In this document: positions 1 through 4,741 of the stretch, in pieces
Layout: each line of letters begins with the position of its first letter
Position numbering within the stretch: the first letter of the stretch is position 1
Source of the DNA: Clostridiaceae bacterium UBA4839
GTDB lineage: Bacteria > Bacillota > Clostridia > Clostridiales > Caloramatoraceae
Direction: 5' to 3'
DNA: 5,065 nucleotides
Assembly: GCA_002400085.1 (NCBI GenBank)
Contig: DHEX01000052.1
Location: 1-5,065, forward strand
Program-made: the position numbers and the translations under genes
Notes under the pieces: model-generated
The model's database searches: none
Told to the model about the DNA's origin: nothing
What the model saw: the letters and a program-made list of their open reading frames with translations, nothing else

Positions 1-1010
1 TGTATATAGTTAAATTTTTTACCGAAAGTTGATGCAATAAAACTATATAACGATGCCATATGGCAGTTTACCATCCATCCCAAAGATAATTTACTGGAAG
101 GCCATATGGTATTTATGTCTTCTTCCACTTCCTTGAATGTAAATTGCTGCCCGTCTATCCATGTATTATCTTTTAAAATATATACAGAAGGTATTTCAGG
201 CTGGGACGTTTGTATTCTAACAGAGCCTTTTGTCCCAAATATCTCAATCAAGGTATCTTCACCTTTTCCAGCCGCAACTCTTGATACCTCAAGCGTTCCG
301 TTTATACAACCATTAACTGTAAGGTCAAGATGTGCAAAATCATCTACATCTACATCTTCCATACAGTTACCGTATGGTCTTTTATTTATATACGTTTTTG
401 TATGCCCATTTACATTAGTTATAGGGCCTAAAATATAATGTATCAAATCTATCATGTGTATTCCAAGGTCAACCAAAGCCCCGCCTCCGCTTTGATTTTT
501 TTTAAGACGCCATGAAATAGGTTTCATTGGATTTAAATAGCTCTGATGATACATATGACAGTTAAACCTTATGACATCCCCTATAATCCCTTCTTCGATG
601 ATTTTTTTACCCCTTATTACTGCAGGTAAAAATCTATAAACGAATCCGATCTGATTTTTTACATCGTTTTTTTCTGCTATGGATACTAGTTTTTCCTCCT
701 CTTCATAATCTCCCGCAAGGGGTTTTTCACAATATATATTTTTAACTCCCATGTTAATAAGTTTCTTAATTTGTGTGCTATGCATAAAATTAGGAGTACA
801 TATATCTGCTATATAAGTATCACCAATGCTTTCAATATCTTCTGCAGTATCTTCATATATTGTATTGCTAAGCTTTTGAGATGTAATCAATCTCTTAAGC
901 ACTATATCATATTCGAAGTTTTTATAACATATCGGCATACTTCTATAAGCAATTGTATGGATTTTGCCCATATATCCAAATCCCGCAGTTGAAATCTCTA
1001 CTTTCCTCAT
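1..1010 (-). CDS. Gfo/Idh/MocA-family NAD(P)-dependent oxidoreductase (partial, C-terminus off the left edge)
   Basis: The minus strand reads open from an ATG at 1008-1010 to the window edge, giving 336 residues with no stop. The family is usually about 330-390 aa, so little is missing. The N-terminal Rossmann dinucleotide-binding motif is AGFGYMG (residues 9-15). The conserved EKP, whose Lys is catalytic in the family, is at 95-97. NQIGFVYRF (119-127) opens the C-terminal alpha/beta domain. GGGALVDLGIHMIDL (175-189) carries the family's D181/H185 signature. A GGGGG Shine-Dalgarno at 1018-1022 lies 7 nt before the start. Members are cytoplasmic and oxidise or reduce sugars, inositols or related polyols with NAD(P). 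The substrate cannot be told from sequence, and no partner sugar gene is visible. It is divergent from the ComEC-like gene. The family call is firm; the exact reaction is unknown. Confidence 0.93.
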   Translation of the reverse strand, partial: MRKVEISTAGFGYMGKIHTIAYRSMPICYKNFEYDIVLKRLITSQKLSNTIYEDTAEDIESIGDTYIADICTPNFMHSTQIKKLINMGVKNIYCEKPLAGDYEEEEKLVSIAEKNDVKNQIGFVYRFLPAVIRGKKIIEEGIIGDVIRFNCHMYHQSYLNPMKPISWRLKKNQSGGGALVDLGIHMIDLIHYILGPITNVNGHTKTYINKRPYGNCMEDVDVDDFAHLDLTVNGCINGTLEVSRVAAGKGEDTLIEIFGTKGSVRIQTSQPEIPSVYILKDNTWIDGQQFTFKEVEEDINTIWPSSKLSLGWMVNCHMASLYSFIASTFGKKFNYI

Positions 1011-1148
1011 AAAAATACCCCCAATTAATTAATTGTAAAATTAAGTTCCTACATCTAAAATTCACAGCAGCCAGTTAAGAAAGTTTTTCCCCAACATTTC
1101 TTTACCAGTGTAAGAAGTAATTTAGAAAAGCAAACTAATTAGGTATGA

Positions 1149-1177
1149 TTGACAGAAATAATTACCTTTTATTATAT
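1149..1177 (+). promoter_or_regulatory. Possible sigma-A promoter for the ComEC-like gene
   Basis: A perfect TTGACA (1149-1154) is followed after 17 nt by TTATAT (1172-1177), or after 18 nt by TATATC. It points toward the gene starting at 1437 and would leave a leader of about 250 nt. Its -10 overlaps the opposing candidate promoter. A nearer TATAAT at 1380-1385 lacks a -35. Confidence 0.35.
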
Positions 1178-1199
1178 CATTAAATCATAAAGTTTAATA
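1171..1199 (-). promoter_or_regulatory. Possible extended -10 promoter for the oxidoreductase
   Basis: On the minus strand, TGATATAAT contains a consensus TATAAT (1171-1176) preceded by TGn, an extended -10. The -35 position (about 1194-1199, TATTAA) is poor. It lies about 160 nt upstream of the oxidoreductase start. It was found by eye and AT-rich DNA gives many chance matches. Confidence 0.3.
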
Positions 1200-1423
1200 A
1201 TTTACACTAACATAGCCGTGGATAGTGTCAAGTTACTATAATTTAATTACAGATGAATTTGGCATTGCTAAATGTAGGTCTATACTGCACACAAAATGCA
1301 CTGCATGTAGCCCCCAAAAAAATATGAATAGTGAAAAGTAACAGCAAAATATAGAAATAAAGAAAGAAAAAATATAAAATATAATGAAGGATTTTGTTAT
1401 TAAATGTTGAAATAATGTAAATT

Positions 1424-1430
1424 AGGGGGG
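1424..1430 (+). promoter_or_regulatory. Shine-Dalgarno that selects a GTG start
   Basis: AGGGGGG lies 6 nt before GTG at 1437-1439. The ATG overlapping it at 1435-1437 is followed at once by TGA, so it cannot start the protein. GTG is therefore the start. Confidence 0.75.
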
Positions 1431-1436
1431 ATTTAT

Positions 1437-2909
1437 GTGAAAAAAGATAATATAAAAAAATTATTAATGTTTATTCCGGGTTTCCGTAGTCATAAAACTT
1501 GGAAAATGATTGTAGCTTCAATTTATTATTTTATAGCAATAATTACAGGGGTTACTAATGGATTTGGTGCCTTTTTATTTTTTATATCAGCACCGTTTTG
1601 GATATTTTCAATAGTAGACTTAGTAACACATAAAAAGAAAGCTATACCTGTTCAAAAAGTAATAATATCGTTTTTTATTTCTTTTGTTCTGATGATTACT
1701 GGTATTACTATAAGCTCACAAGCAGAACAAAATACTACAAATGCTAAAAGTGTACCAGCTGAAACTGAAAATACAGATAGTAAAGAAAATAATATTAATG
1801 AAGAATCTAAAAGTAAAGATACTGCTGATGTAGCTAATGCTACACAAAATACAGATAGTAAAGAAGAAAAAACAAGTTCAAAACTTAATGGAAAGCTAAA
1901 GATACATTATATAAATGTTGGGCAGGGCGATAGTATCCTTATCCAGCAAGGAGACGCAACTATGCTTATTGATGCTGGACCTGATGCAAATACAACTGCA
2001 AATTACTTGAAGGGACAAGGCATTAAGAAGATAGACATACTAGTTGGTACGCATCCACATGCGGATCATATTGGAGGCATGCCTGCTGTTATAAATGGAT
2101 TTGAAATAAATAAAATATATATGCCAAAGGTTACACATACATCCAAAATATTTGAAAATACTATGGAGTCTATAAAGGCAAAAGGGATGAAAATATCAAC
2201 GCCCCATCCAGGGGATTCCTTTAAATTAGGTAATGCAGATTGCACTATATTAGCTCCTAATAGCAGCAGCTATGACAATTTAAACAATTATTCTATTGTA
2301 TTAAGAATAAAATTTGGCAATAACTCTTTTATTTTTGACGGTGATGCTGAAAGCTTATCAGAGGGCGAAATACTTCAAAAACAGTTGGATATACAGTCCG
2401 ATGTGATAAAATTAGGACATCATGGAAGCAGAACTGCAACGTCTCAAAGTTATTTAAATAAGGTTAATCCTAAATATGCAGTTATTTCCTGTGGTAAAGG
2501 GAATAGTTATGGGCATCCACATGCGGAAACTATGGCAAAGCTTAAAGAAAGAAATATAAAAGTTTATAGAACGGATGAGAATGGCACGATTATATGTACG
2601 TCAGATGGGGAAAATATTAAATTCAGTTGTGAACCTGGAAGCTATAATTCCAGTGCTCAATCAAAATCTAATAATACTGGAGGCGGTGGAGCTGCAGTTA
2701 AAAAGTCATCTACTAACTCAGCACCTAAACATAATCCAGCGCCTAAACAAACTACTGGTAGTAAAAAGGGAGAAACCGTTTATATAACAAGTTCAGGGAA
2801 AAAATATCATAGATCAGGCTGCCAATATCTTAAAAAAAGTTGTATTGAGATTAAAAAATCAGATGCTATAAGCGAGGGATATACCCCTTGTAGTAAATGC
2901 AATCCATAA
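1437..2909 (+). CDS. Membrane-anchored ComEC-type metallo-beta-lactamase-fold hydrolase with Cys-rich C-terminal domain
   Basis: This 490-aa protein starts at GTG. Three hydrophobic segments (about 24-39, 42-62, 73-92) with Lys-rich ends (N-terminus; HKKK at 65-68) predict that the rest is outside the cell. A Ser/Asn/Lys/Glu-rich linker spans about 95-150. Residues 153-397 are a metallo-beta-lactamase domain close to the soluble domain of ComEC: INVGQGDS (159-166), DAG (179-181), metal-binding THPHADHIGG (205-214), FDGDAE (300-305), KLGHHGSRTATS (325-336), YGHPH (358-362) and YRTDENGT (377-384). ComEC's channel-forming competence domain is absent, so this is a stand-alone relative and not the DNA-uptake channel. 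A second Ser/Gly/Pro/Lys linker leads to a tail (447-490) with H458, C462, C469 and the C485-x2-C488 pair, probably zinc-binding. Related ComEC domains are proposed or shown to act as nucleases; an extracellular nuclease or phosphodiesterase role here is inference. Its stop lies 5 nt before a tRNA-Trp fragment, so it probably belongs to a mobile element. Confidence 0.9.
   Translation: MKKDNIKKLLMFIPGFRSHKTWKMIVASIYYFIAIITGVTNGFGAFLFFISAPFWIFSIVDLVTHKKKAIPVQKVIISFFISFVLMITGITISSQAEQNTTNAKSVPAETENTDSKENNINEESKSKDTADVANATQNTDSKEEKTSSKLNGKLKIHYINVGQGDSILIQQGDATMLIDAGPDANTTANYLKGQGIKKIDILVGTHPHADHIGGMPAVINGFEINKIYMPKVTHTSKIFENTMESIKAKGMKISTPHPGDSFKLGNADCTILAPNSSSYDNLNNYSIVLRIKFGNNSFIFDGDAESLSEGEILQKQLDIQSDVIKLGHHGSRTATSQSYLNKVNPKYAVISCGKGNSYGHPHAETMAKLKERNIKVYRTDENGTIICTSDGENIKFSCEPGSYNSSAQSKSNNTGGGGAAVKKSSTNSAPKHNPAPKQTTGSKKGETVYITSSGKKYHRSGCQYLKKSCIEIKKSDAISEGYTPCSKCNP
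1768..1865 (+). repeat. 20-bp direct repeat in the linker coding region
   Basis: AAAATACAGATAGTAAAGAA occurs perfectly at 1768-1787 and 1846-1865, 78 bp (26 codons) apart and in the same frame. Both copies encode NTDSKE. It marks internal duplication in the low-complexity linker between the membrane segments and the hydrolase domain of the ComEC-like protein. Confidence 0.9.
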
Positions 2910-2914
2910 GTCTG

Positions 2915-2964
2915 ACGGTCTCCAAAACCGTTGGTCGAAGGTTCGAAGCTTTCTATCCCTGCCA
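2915..2964 (+). pseudogene. tRNA-Trp 3' fragment (anticodon CCA); probable integration scar (attR core)
   Basis: The sequence folds as the last two-thirds of a tRNA. The anticodon stem is ACGGT/ACCGT (2915-2919, 2927-2931) around loop CTCCAAA with anticodon CCA at 2922-2924. A 5-nt variable loop follows (2932-2936). The T stem is GAAGG/CTTTC (2937-2941, 2949-2953, one G-U pair) around TTCGAAG. Then come acceptor 3' strand TATCCCT (2954-2960), discriminator G and CCA (2962-2964). No D arm or correctly spaced 5' acceptor strand exists; the end of the ComEC-like gene stands there instead. Elements that insert by site-specific recombination into a tRNA 3' end leave such a copy at the far end of the element. 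By orientation, the intact tRNA-Trp and the element should lie to the left. The fragment cannot make a functional tRNA. Confidence 0.85.
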
Positions 2965-2974
2965 AAAGGAAAGT

Positions 2975-3010
2975 AAGATGTTTCAAGGAATTGAGGCATC
3001 TTTTTATTTT
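2975..3010 (+). terminator. Intrinsic terminator downstream of the tRNA-Trp fragment
   Basis: The stem AGATGTTTCAA (2976-2986) pairs with TTGAGGCATCT (2991-3001) through nine Watson-Crick and two U-G pairs around a GGAA tetraloop (2987-2990). A2975-T3002 can extend it. It runs into TTTTTATTTT (3001-3010). It probably was the terminator of the original tRNA-Trp gene and now ends transcripts of the ComEC-like gene. Confidence 0.85.
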
Positions 3011-3036
3011 ACTTAAGAATCATATAAGTTTGTCCT

Positions 3037-3058
3037 TTGGGTGTAAATTGGGTGTAAA
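3037..3058 (+). repeat. Tandem 11-bp repeat TTGGGTGTAAA x2 (possible integrase arm sites)
   Basis: TTGGGTGTAAA occurs twice back to back (3037-3047, 3048-3058), exactly one helical turn apart, about 75 bp beyond the tRNA fragment. Short direct repeats near the core are where the N-terminal domain of tyrosine integrases binds (arm-type sites). No integrase gene lies in the window, so the role is inferred from position and spacing. Confidence 0.6.
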
Positions 3059-3104
3059 AATATTAAGTGCAAATAGAAAGCTAAAAGTTGAATCTATTTG
3101 CACT
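3059..3104 (-). terminator. Hairpin terminator for the minus-strand 107-aa gene
   Basis: A perfect 12-bp inverted repeat, AGTGCAAATAGA (3066-3077) and TCTATTTGCACT (3093-3104), has a 15-nt loop. Read on the minus strand it starts about 27 nt after the stop codon at 3132-3134 and is followed by TAATATTTTT. No T-run follows on the plus strand, so it fits termination of the minus-strand gene. The stem is AT-rich and the tail imperfect. Confidence 0.55.
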
Positions 3105-3131
3105 GATAAAACAAAGGTTAGAATAAAGATA

Positions 3132-3455
3132 TTACAGGCTTAATTTTTTTGAAACGTAAATTTCTGTAGCTTTGTTAAGCATATCTTCCCAGCAAGAAAA
3201 TTTAGTGGTGTTGGAAACGTGAATATCCATATCATCTTCAGGTATTGCTTCAAAGTCTTCTTGAGAATTTACAATAAAATTGCCGCCTTTAAGGAAATCA
3301 TCAAAACTTAAAAAGTTGGTATAATTTTGCATAAAGGAGCTAGTGAATAGTTTGTCAAAGATTGTAGTTTCTGTATTTTCAAGTTCTTTAGCTCCTTGTT
3401 GCATCTTTCCTAATTGCTTTTCAGGTTTATCAAAACCATCTATTTCAGAACCCAT
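3132..3455 (-). CDS. Hypothetical 107-aa protein of mobile-element type
   Basis: The protein begins MGSEIDGFDKPEKQLGKMQQ and is acidic and soluble, with no membrane segment or signal peptide. The first half looks helical. The middle has SSFMQNYTNFLSFDDFLKGG and the motif SQEDFEAIPEDD. The end is WEDMLNKATEIYVSKKLSL. From memory it resembles small uncharacterised proteins encoded on Gram-positive phages and integrative elements, but I cannot name a family or function. An in-frame ATG 24 nt upstream (3477-3479) would give 115 aa. The ATG at 3453-3455 is preferred because a ten-base Shine-Dalgarno stands 5 nt before it. It is transcribed toward the tRNA-Trp fragment, is followed by its own terminator hairpin, and has a palindrome-bearing upstream region, so it is probably a single-gene unit. 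Confidence 0.8.
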   Translation of the reverse strand: MGSEIDGFDKPEKQLGKMQQGAKELENTETTIFDKLFTSSFMQNYTNFLSFDDFLKGGNFIVNSQEDFEAIPEDDMDIHVSNTTKFSCWEDMLNKATEIYVSKKLSL

Positions 3456-3460
3456 GCGCA

Positions 3461-3470
3461 GATCACCTCC
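3461..3470 (-). promoter_or_regulatory. Ten-base perfect Shine-Dalgarno of the 107-aa gene
   Basis: GGAGGTGATC on the minus strand matches all ten bases of the usual anti-Shine-Dalgarno at the 16S rRNA 3' end. It lies 5 nt before ATG 3453-3455, which fixes that start over the upstream ATG. It predicts strong translation. Confidence 0.85.
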
Positions 3471-3480
3471 CTTCACCAAA

Positions 3481-3525
3481 ATATTACCATATTTAAAAGT
3501 AATATGCCAAGATTATAAATCTTGG
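3481..3525 (-). promoter_or_regulatory. Candidate promoter and operator palindrome of the 107-aa gene
   Basis: On the minus strand, TTGGCA (3505-3510) is followed after 18 nt by TGG-TAATAT (-10 at 3481-3486, extended -10 type). A perfect inverted repeat, CCAAGAT/ATCTTGG with a 5-nt centre (3507-3525), overlaps the -35, where a repressor could block polymerase. The predicted transcript would start only a few bases before the Shine-Dalgarno, which weakens the promoter call. The palindrome itself is certain. Confidence 0.4.
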
Positions 3526-3544
3526 AAATGAGATTTTTTTATTT

Positions 3545-3570
3545 TGCTCTTTTTTGGCATTTACAGAGCA
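3545..3570. repeat. Small inverted repeat TGCTCT/AGAGCA
   Basis: TGCTCT (3545-3550) and AGAGCA (3565-3570) can pair around a 14-nt T-rich loop. In addition, TTGGCAT at 3554-3560 complements ATGCCAA at 3504-3510, so alternative pairings with the neighbouring palindrome are possible. No function is assigned. Confidence 0.35.
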
Positions 3571-3662
3571 TAAAGAACAAAGACTACAAGCAGGAGCTGA
3601 CCTGTATAAAAAGGTTAATAGGAGAAGGTGATAAAATGAATAAAAGGAAGAAGTTTAAATAG
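3554..3662 (+). other. Two coupled very short reading frames, probable gene remnants
   Basis: A plus-strand frame from TTG at 3554 reads LAFTEHKEQRLQAGADLYKK and a few more basic residues, then stops with TGA at 3629-3631. No ribosome site precedes it, so it looks like the C-terminal end of a lost protein. Its stop lies inside a good Shine-Dalgarno (GGAGAAGGTGAT, 3621-3632) serving ATG 3636-3638. That ATG opens only eight codons, MNKRKKFK, before TAG (3660-3662). Stop/start coupling like this is typical of operons and phage modules, so this may be decayed coding DNA. I do not recognise either peptide. Confidence 0.3.
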
Positions 3663-3911
3663 CCTCTCCTTCCTAAAATTTCTTTATATATAGAATATCA
3701 TAATTAAGATTATAATGGGAAGAGGATATTTATGGAAAAAGGAATGGATAACACCAATAACAAACATTGCAACATTAAAAAAGTATAAGATAAAAGGGAT
3801 GATATAGCTGGAGAAGGTATGGCTGAATTCCTAAATGCCATATATGCCGTAATTGCTGCCTATATCGTGAAAGTCAAGTTTTTTGGATATGGGTTCTATG
3901 TATCAGAATTT
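3663..3911. other. Gap between short genes, mostly non-coding
   Basis: Apart from the weak small frames near 3732-3932, no gene is visible. A TATAAT at 3711-3716 has no matching -35. An ATG at 3732 with GGGAAGAGG 7 nt before it opens 18 codons, MEKGMDNTNNKHCNIKKV, ending in TAA at 3786-3788. The same frame stays open afterwards into the small membrane-peptide frame. Confidence 0.4.
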
Positions 3912-3932
3912 TCATTTTCTATAAGAGCATAA
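3819..3932 (+). CDS. Possible 37-aa small membrane peptide (or remnant)
   Basis: ATG 3819-3821, with GGAG (3810-3813) 5 nt upstream, opens a 37-codon frame ending TAA 3930-3932. It begins MAEFLNAIYAVIAAYIVKVK: one hydrophobic stretch (about residues 4-17) then basic and aromatic residues. The frame continues upstream across a single TAA (3786-3788) to another ATG with its own ribosome site at 3732, so the whole could be one 66-codon gene broken by a stop. Its last 21 bases overlap the 3' end of the convergent 175-aa gene. The family is unknown and coding status uncertain. Confidence 0.3.
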   Translation: MAEFLNAIYAVIAAYIVKVKFFGYGFYVSEFSFSIRA

Positions 3933-4439
3933 AATTGCATCATCAGTTAGTGGGTGTGATGGAAAATCATAGTTGGTTGTACCAGCTAGCCAAATGTAAT
4001 TTATTCCATTTTCAGATTTTATATAATAAGATTTATAACGACGGTCGAAACCATAGCTCCCTTGCCTTTTTATCATTGCAGTATCCGTTCGAATTTGATG
4101 GATTCTATCATCATATATATATAATGTCACGCATAATTCATCATCCATTTTTGAAGCAACTTTTAAAACCGCCCACTGATTATTATCAACTTTTTTTAAA
4201 AAAGTTGATAATTTCCCATCTAACTTATCAAGTGCTTGAGTAGAATCAACATCTGCAAATCCAGCCTTTACTAATTCTTTGGGCTCATTGTAACTTGTTG
4301 GAATTTTATAAATCTTTTTTTCATTGTAATTTACCAATAGAGTTTTTATATGATCTATTGATCCGCTATAAATCATTGGTATAATAAGACAGGCAATTAG
4401 GATTATTGCAATAATTAGTGAACGATTATTATTTTTCAT
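3912..4439 (-). CDS. Hypothetical 175-aa membrane-anchored protein
   Basis: The product begins MKNNNRSLIIAIILIACLII: a positively charged N-terminus and one hydrophobic segment (about residues 8-24), then a domain of about 150 residues that should lie outside the membrane. LIAC (14-17) resembles a lipobox, but the residues after Cys stay hydrophobic, so a signal anchor is more likely than a lipoprotein. The exported part has WAVLKVASKMDDELCVTLYI, then the Arg/Tyr-rich RQGSYGFDRRYKSYYIK and YIWLAGTTNYDFPSHP. I do not recognise the family and assign no function. An ATG 6 nt earlier (4443-4445) touches the GGGGG ribosome site directly, so ATG 4437-4439, 6 nt away, is preferred. A long palindrome lies inside the gene (4182-4212). 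No clear terminator follows. The gene stands alone. Confidence 0.8.
   Translation of the reverse strand: MKNNNRSLIIAIILIACLIIPMIYSGSIDHIKTLLVNYNEKKIYKIPTSYNEPKELVKAGFADVDSTQALDKLDGKLSTFLKKVDNNQWAVLKVASKMDDELCVTLYIYDDRIHQIRTDTAMIKRQGSYGFDRRYKSYYIKSENGINYIWLAGTTNYDFPSHPLTDDAILCSYRK
4182..4212. repeat. 31-bp perfect palindrome inside the 175-aa gene
   Basis: ATTATCAACTTTTTT (4182-4196) and AAAAAAGTTGATAAT (4198-4212) are perfect reverse complements around one T. It lies within coding sequence, on codons for residues after LDGK and up to VDNN. On the coding strand it contains T TTT TTA in frame, a known frameshift heptamer, followed by a run of A. Confidence 0.95.
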
Positions 4440-4445
4440 ATACAT

Positions 4446-4450
4446 CCCCC
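4446..4450 (-). promoter_or_regulatory. Shine-Dalgarno that selects the start of the 175-aa gene
   Basis: GGGGG on the minus strand directly abuts the first ATG (4443-4445, no spacing) and is 6 nt from the second ATG (4437-4439). Normal spacing favours the second. Confidence 0.75.
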
Positions 4451-4477
4451 TTTCATTTTGATATTCTTGCCAGTTGA

Positions 4478-4573
4478 TTTTTTAGTCTGTCATTTTCTTA
4501 TCTCTTTCCCTTTTAGTTTTCAAGTGTAACAATATTCCATATATAAATAATATCATACTTAAAGACTAAAAAA
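4478..4573. repeat. 11-bp inverted repeat in the upstream region of the 175-aa gene
   Basis: TTTTTTAGTCT (4478-4488) and AGACTAAAAAA (4563-4573) are perfect reverse complements 74 nt apart. The right copy falls inside the spacer of the candidate promoter and the left copy lies in the leader. They may be paired protein-binding sites, or chance in AT-rich DNA. Confidence 0.4.
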
Positions 4574-4579
4574 CTACAA
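4552..4579 (-). promoter_or_regulatory. Candidate promoter of the 175-aa gene
   Basis: On the minus strand, TTGTAG (4574-4579) and TATGAT (4552-4557) are 16 nt apart, about 110 nt upstream of the start codon. Both boxes are imperfect and were found by eye only. Confidence 0.35.
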
Positions 4580-4636
4580 TAATTAATAAAATATGGTAAC
4601 CCTTATTTGGTATTTACTTTTGCAATTGACTTAACT

Positions 4637-4734
4637 GGAGCTGTTGCACTAAGGAATTTACATACAATATATTGATTTGCAAATTTAAAGTTAGCACAAT
4701 ATATTGTAGCATTTATTCTTAGTGCGACAGCTCT
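4637..4734. repeat. Long imperfect hairpin, MITE-like, with TIR-like ends
   Basis: The outer arms GGAGCTGTTGCACTAAG (4637-4653) and CTTAGTGCGACAGCTCT (4718-4734) pair along their length with U-G pairs; a one-base bulge then leads to GAAT/ATTC-type pairing. A perfect 12-bp inner pair, TACAATATATTG (4663-4674) and CAATATATTGTA (4697-4708), is separated from the outer arms by short loops. The whole spans about 98 bp with no coding frame. Its ends share a motif with the neighbouring hairpin, as terminal inverted repeats of a small non-autonomous element would. No clear target duplication was found. Confidence 0.6.
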
Positions 4735-4741
4735 ATCGTAC

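Larger units (their letters stand above)
1011..1436. other. Gene-free divergent intergenic region
   Basis: This stretch of about 425 bp separates two divergently transcribed genes and has no credible reading frame. It holds a perfect 14-bp palindrome, CAATTAATTAATTG (1022-1035), directly upstream of the oxidoreductase Shine-Dalgarno. It also holds candidate promoters on both strands around 1149-1199 and a purine-rich A-tract region (1315-1390) before the ComEC-like gene. A weak hairpin with TTCTTTAC and GTAAGAA arms sits near 1096-1115. No riboswitch or RNA gene was recognised. Confidence 0.6.

Noticed and set aside
106..438. Plus-strand open frame of 110 codons
   Set aside because: It lies antisense within the oxidoreductase, whose conserved motifs span the same bases.
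1211..1250. GTGGATAGTGTCAAG-like sequence reminiscent of an insertion-sequence end
   Set aside because: No inverted partner, target duplication or transposase remnant was found nearby.
2875..2881. AGGGATA, an exact complement of the tRNA fragment's acceptor strand TATCCCT, which could suggest a complete tRNA overlapping the gene end
   Set aside because: It lies 40 nt before the anticodon stem where about 26 is normal, the sequence between has no D arm or GG pair, and the bases encode the GYTPC part of the Cys-rich tail. It is treated as coincidence, though the 7/7 match is noted.
1437..2909. Calling the gene comEC
   Set aside because: The channel-forming competence domain is absent, and only the soluble metallo-beta-lactamase domain is shared.
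2931..3143. Plus-strand open frame of 70 codons
   Set aside because: It starts inside the tRNA fragment and crosses the terminator and arm-like repeats.
3456..3472. GATCACCTCCC resembles the 3' end of 16S rRNA
   Set aside because: Only about ten bases match, no other rRNA sequence is nearby, and it is correctly placed as the Shine-Dalgarno of the minus-strand gene.
3935..4243. Plus-strand open frame of 102 codons
   Set aside because: It is antisense to the 175-aa gene, which has the better start and ribosome site and a coherent anchor-plus-domain layout.
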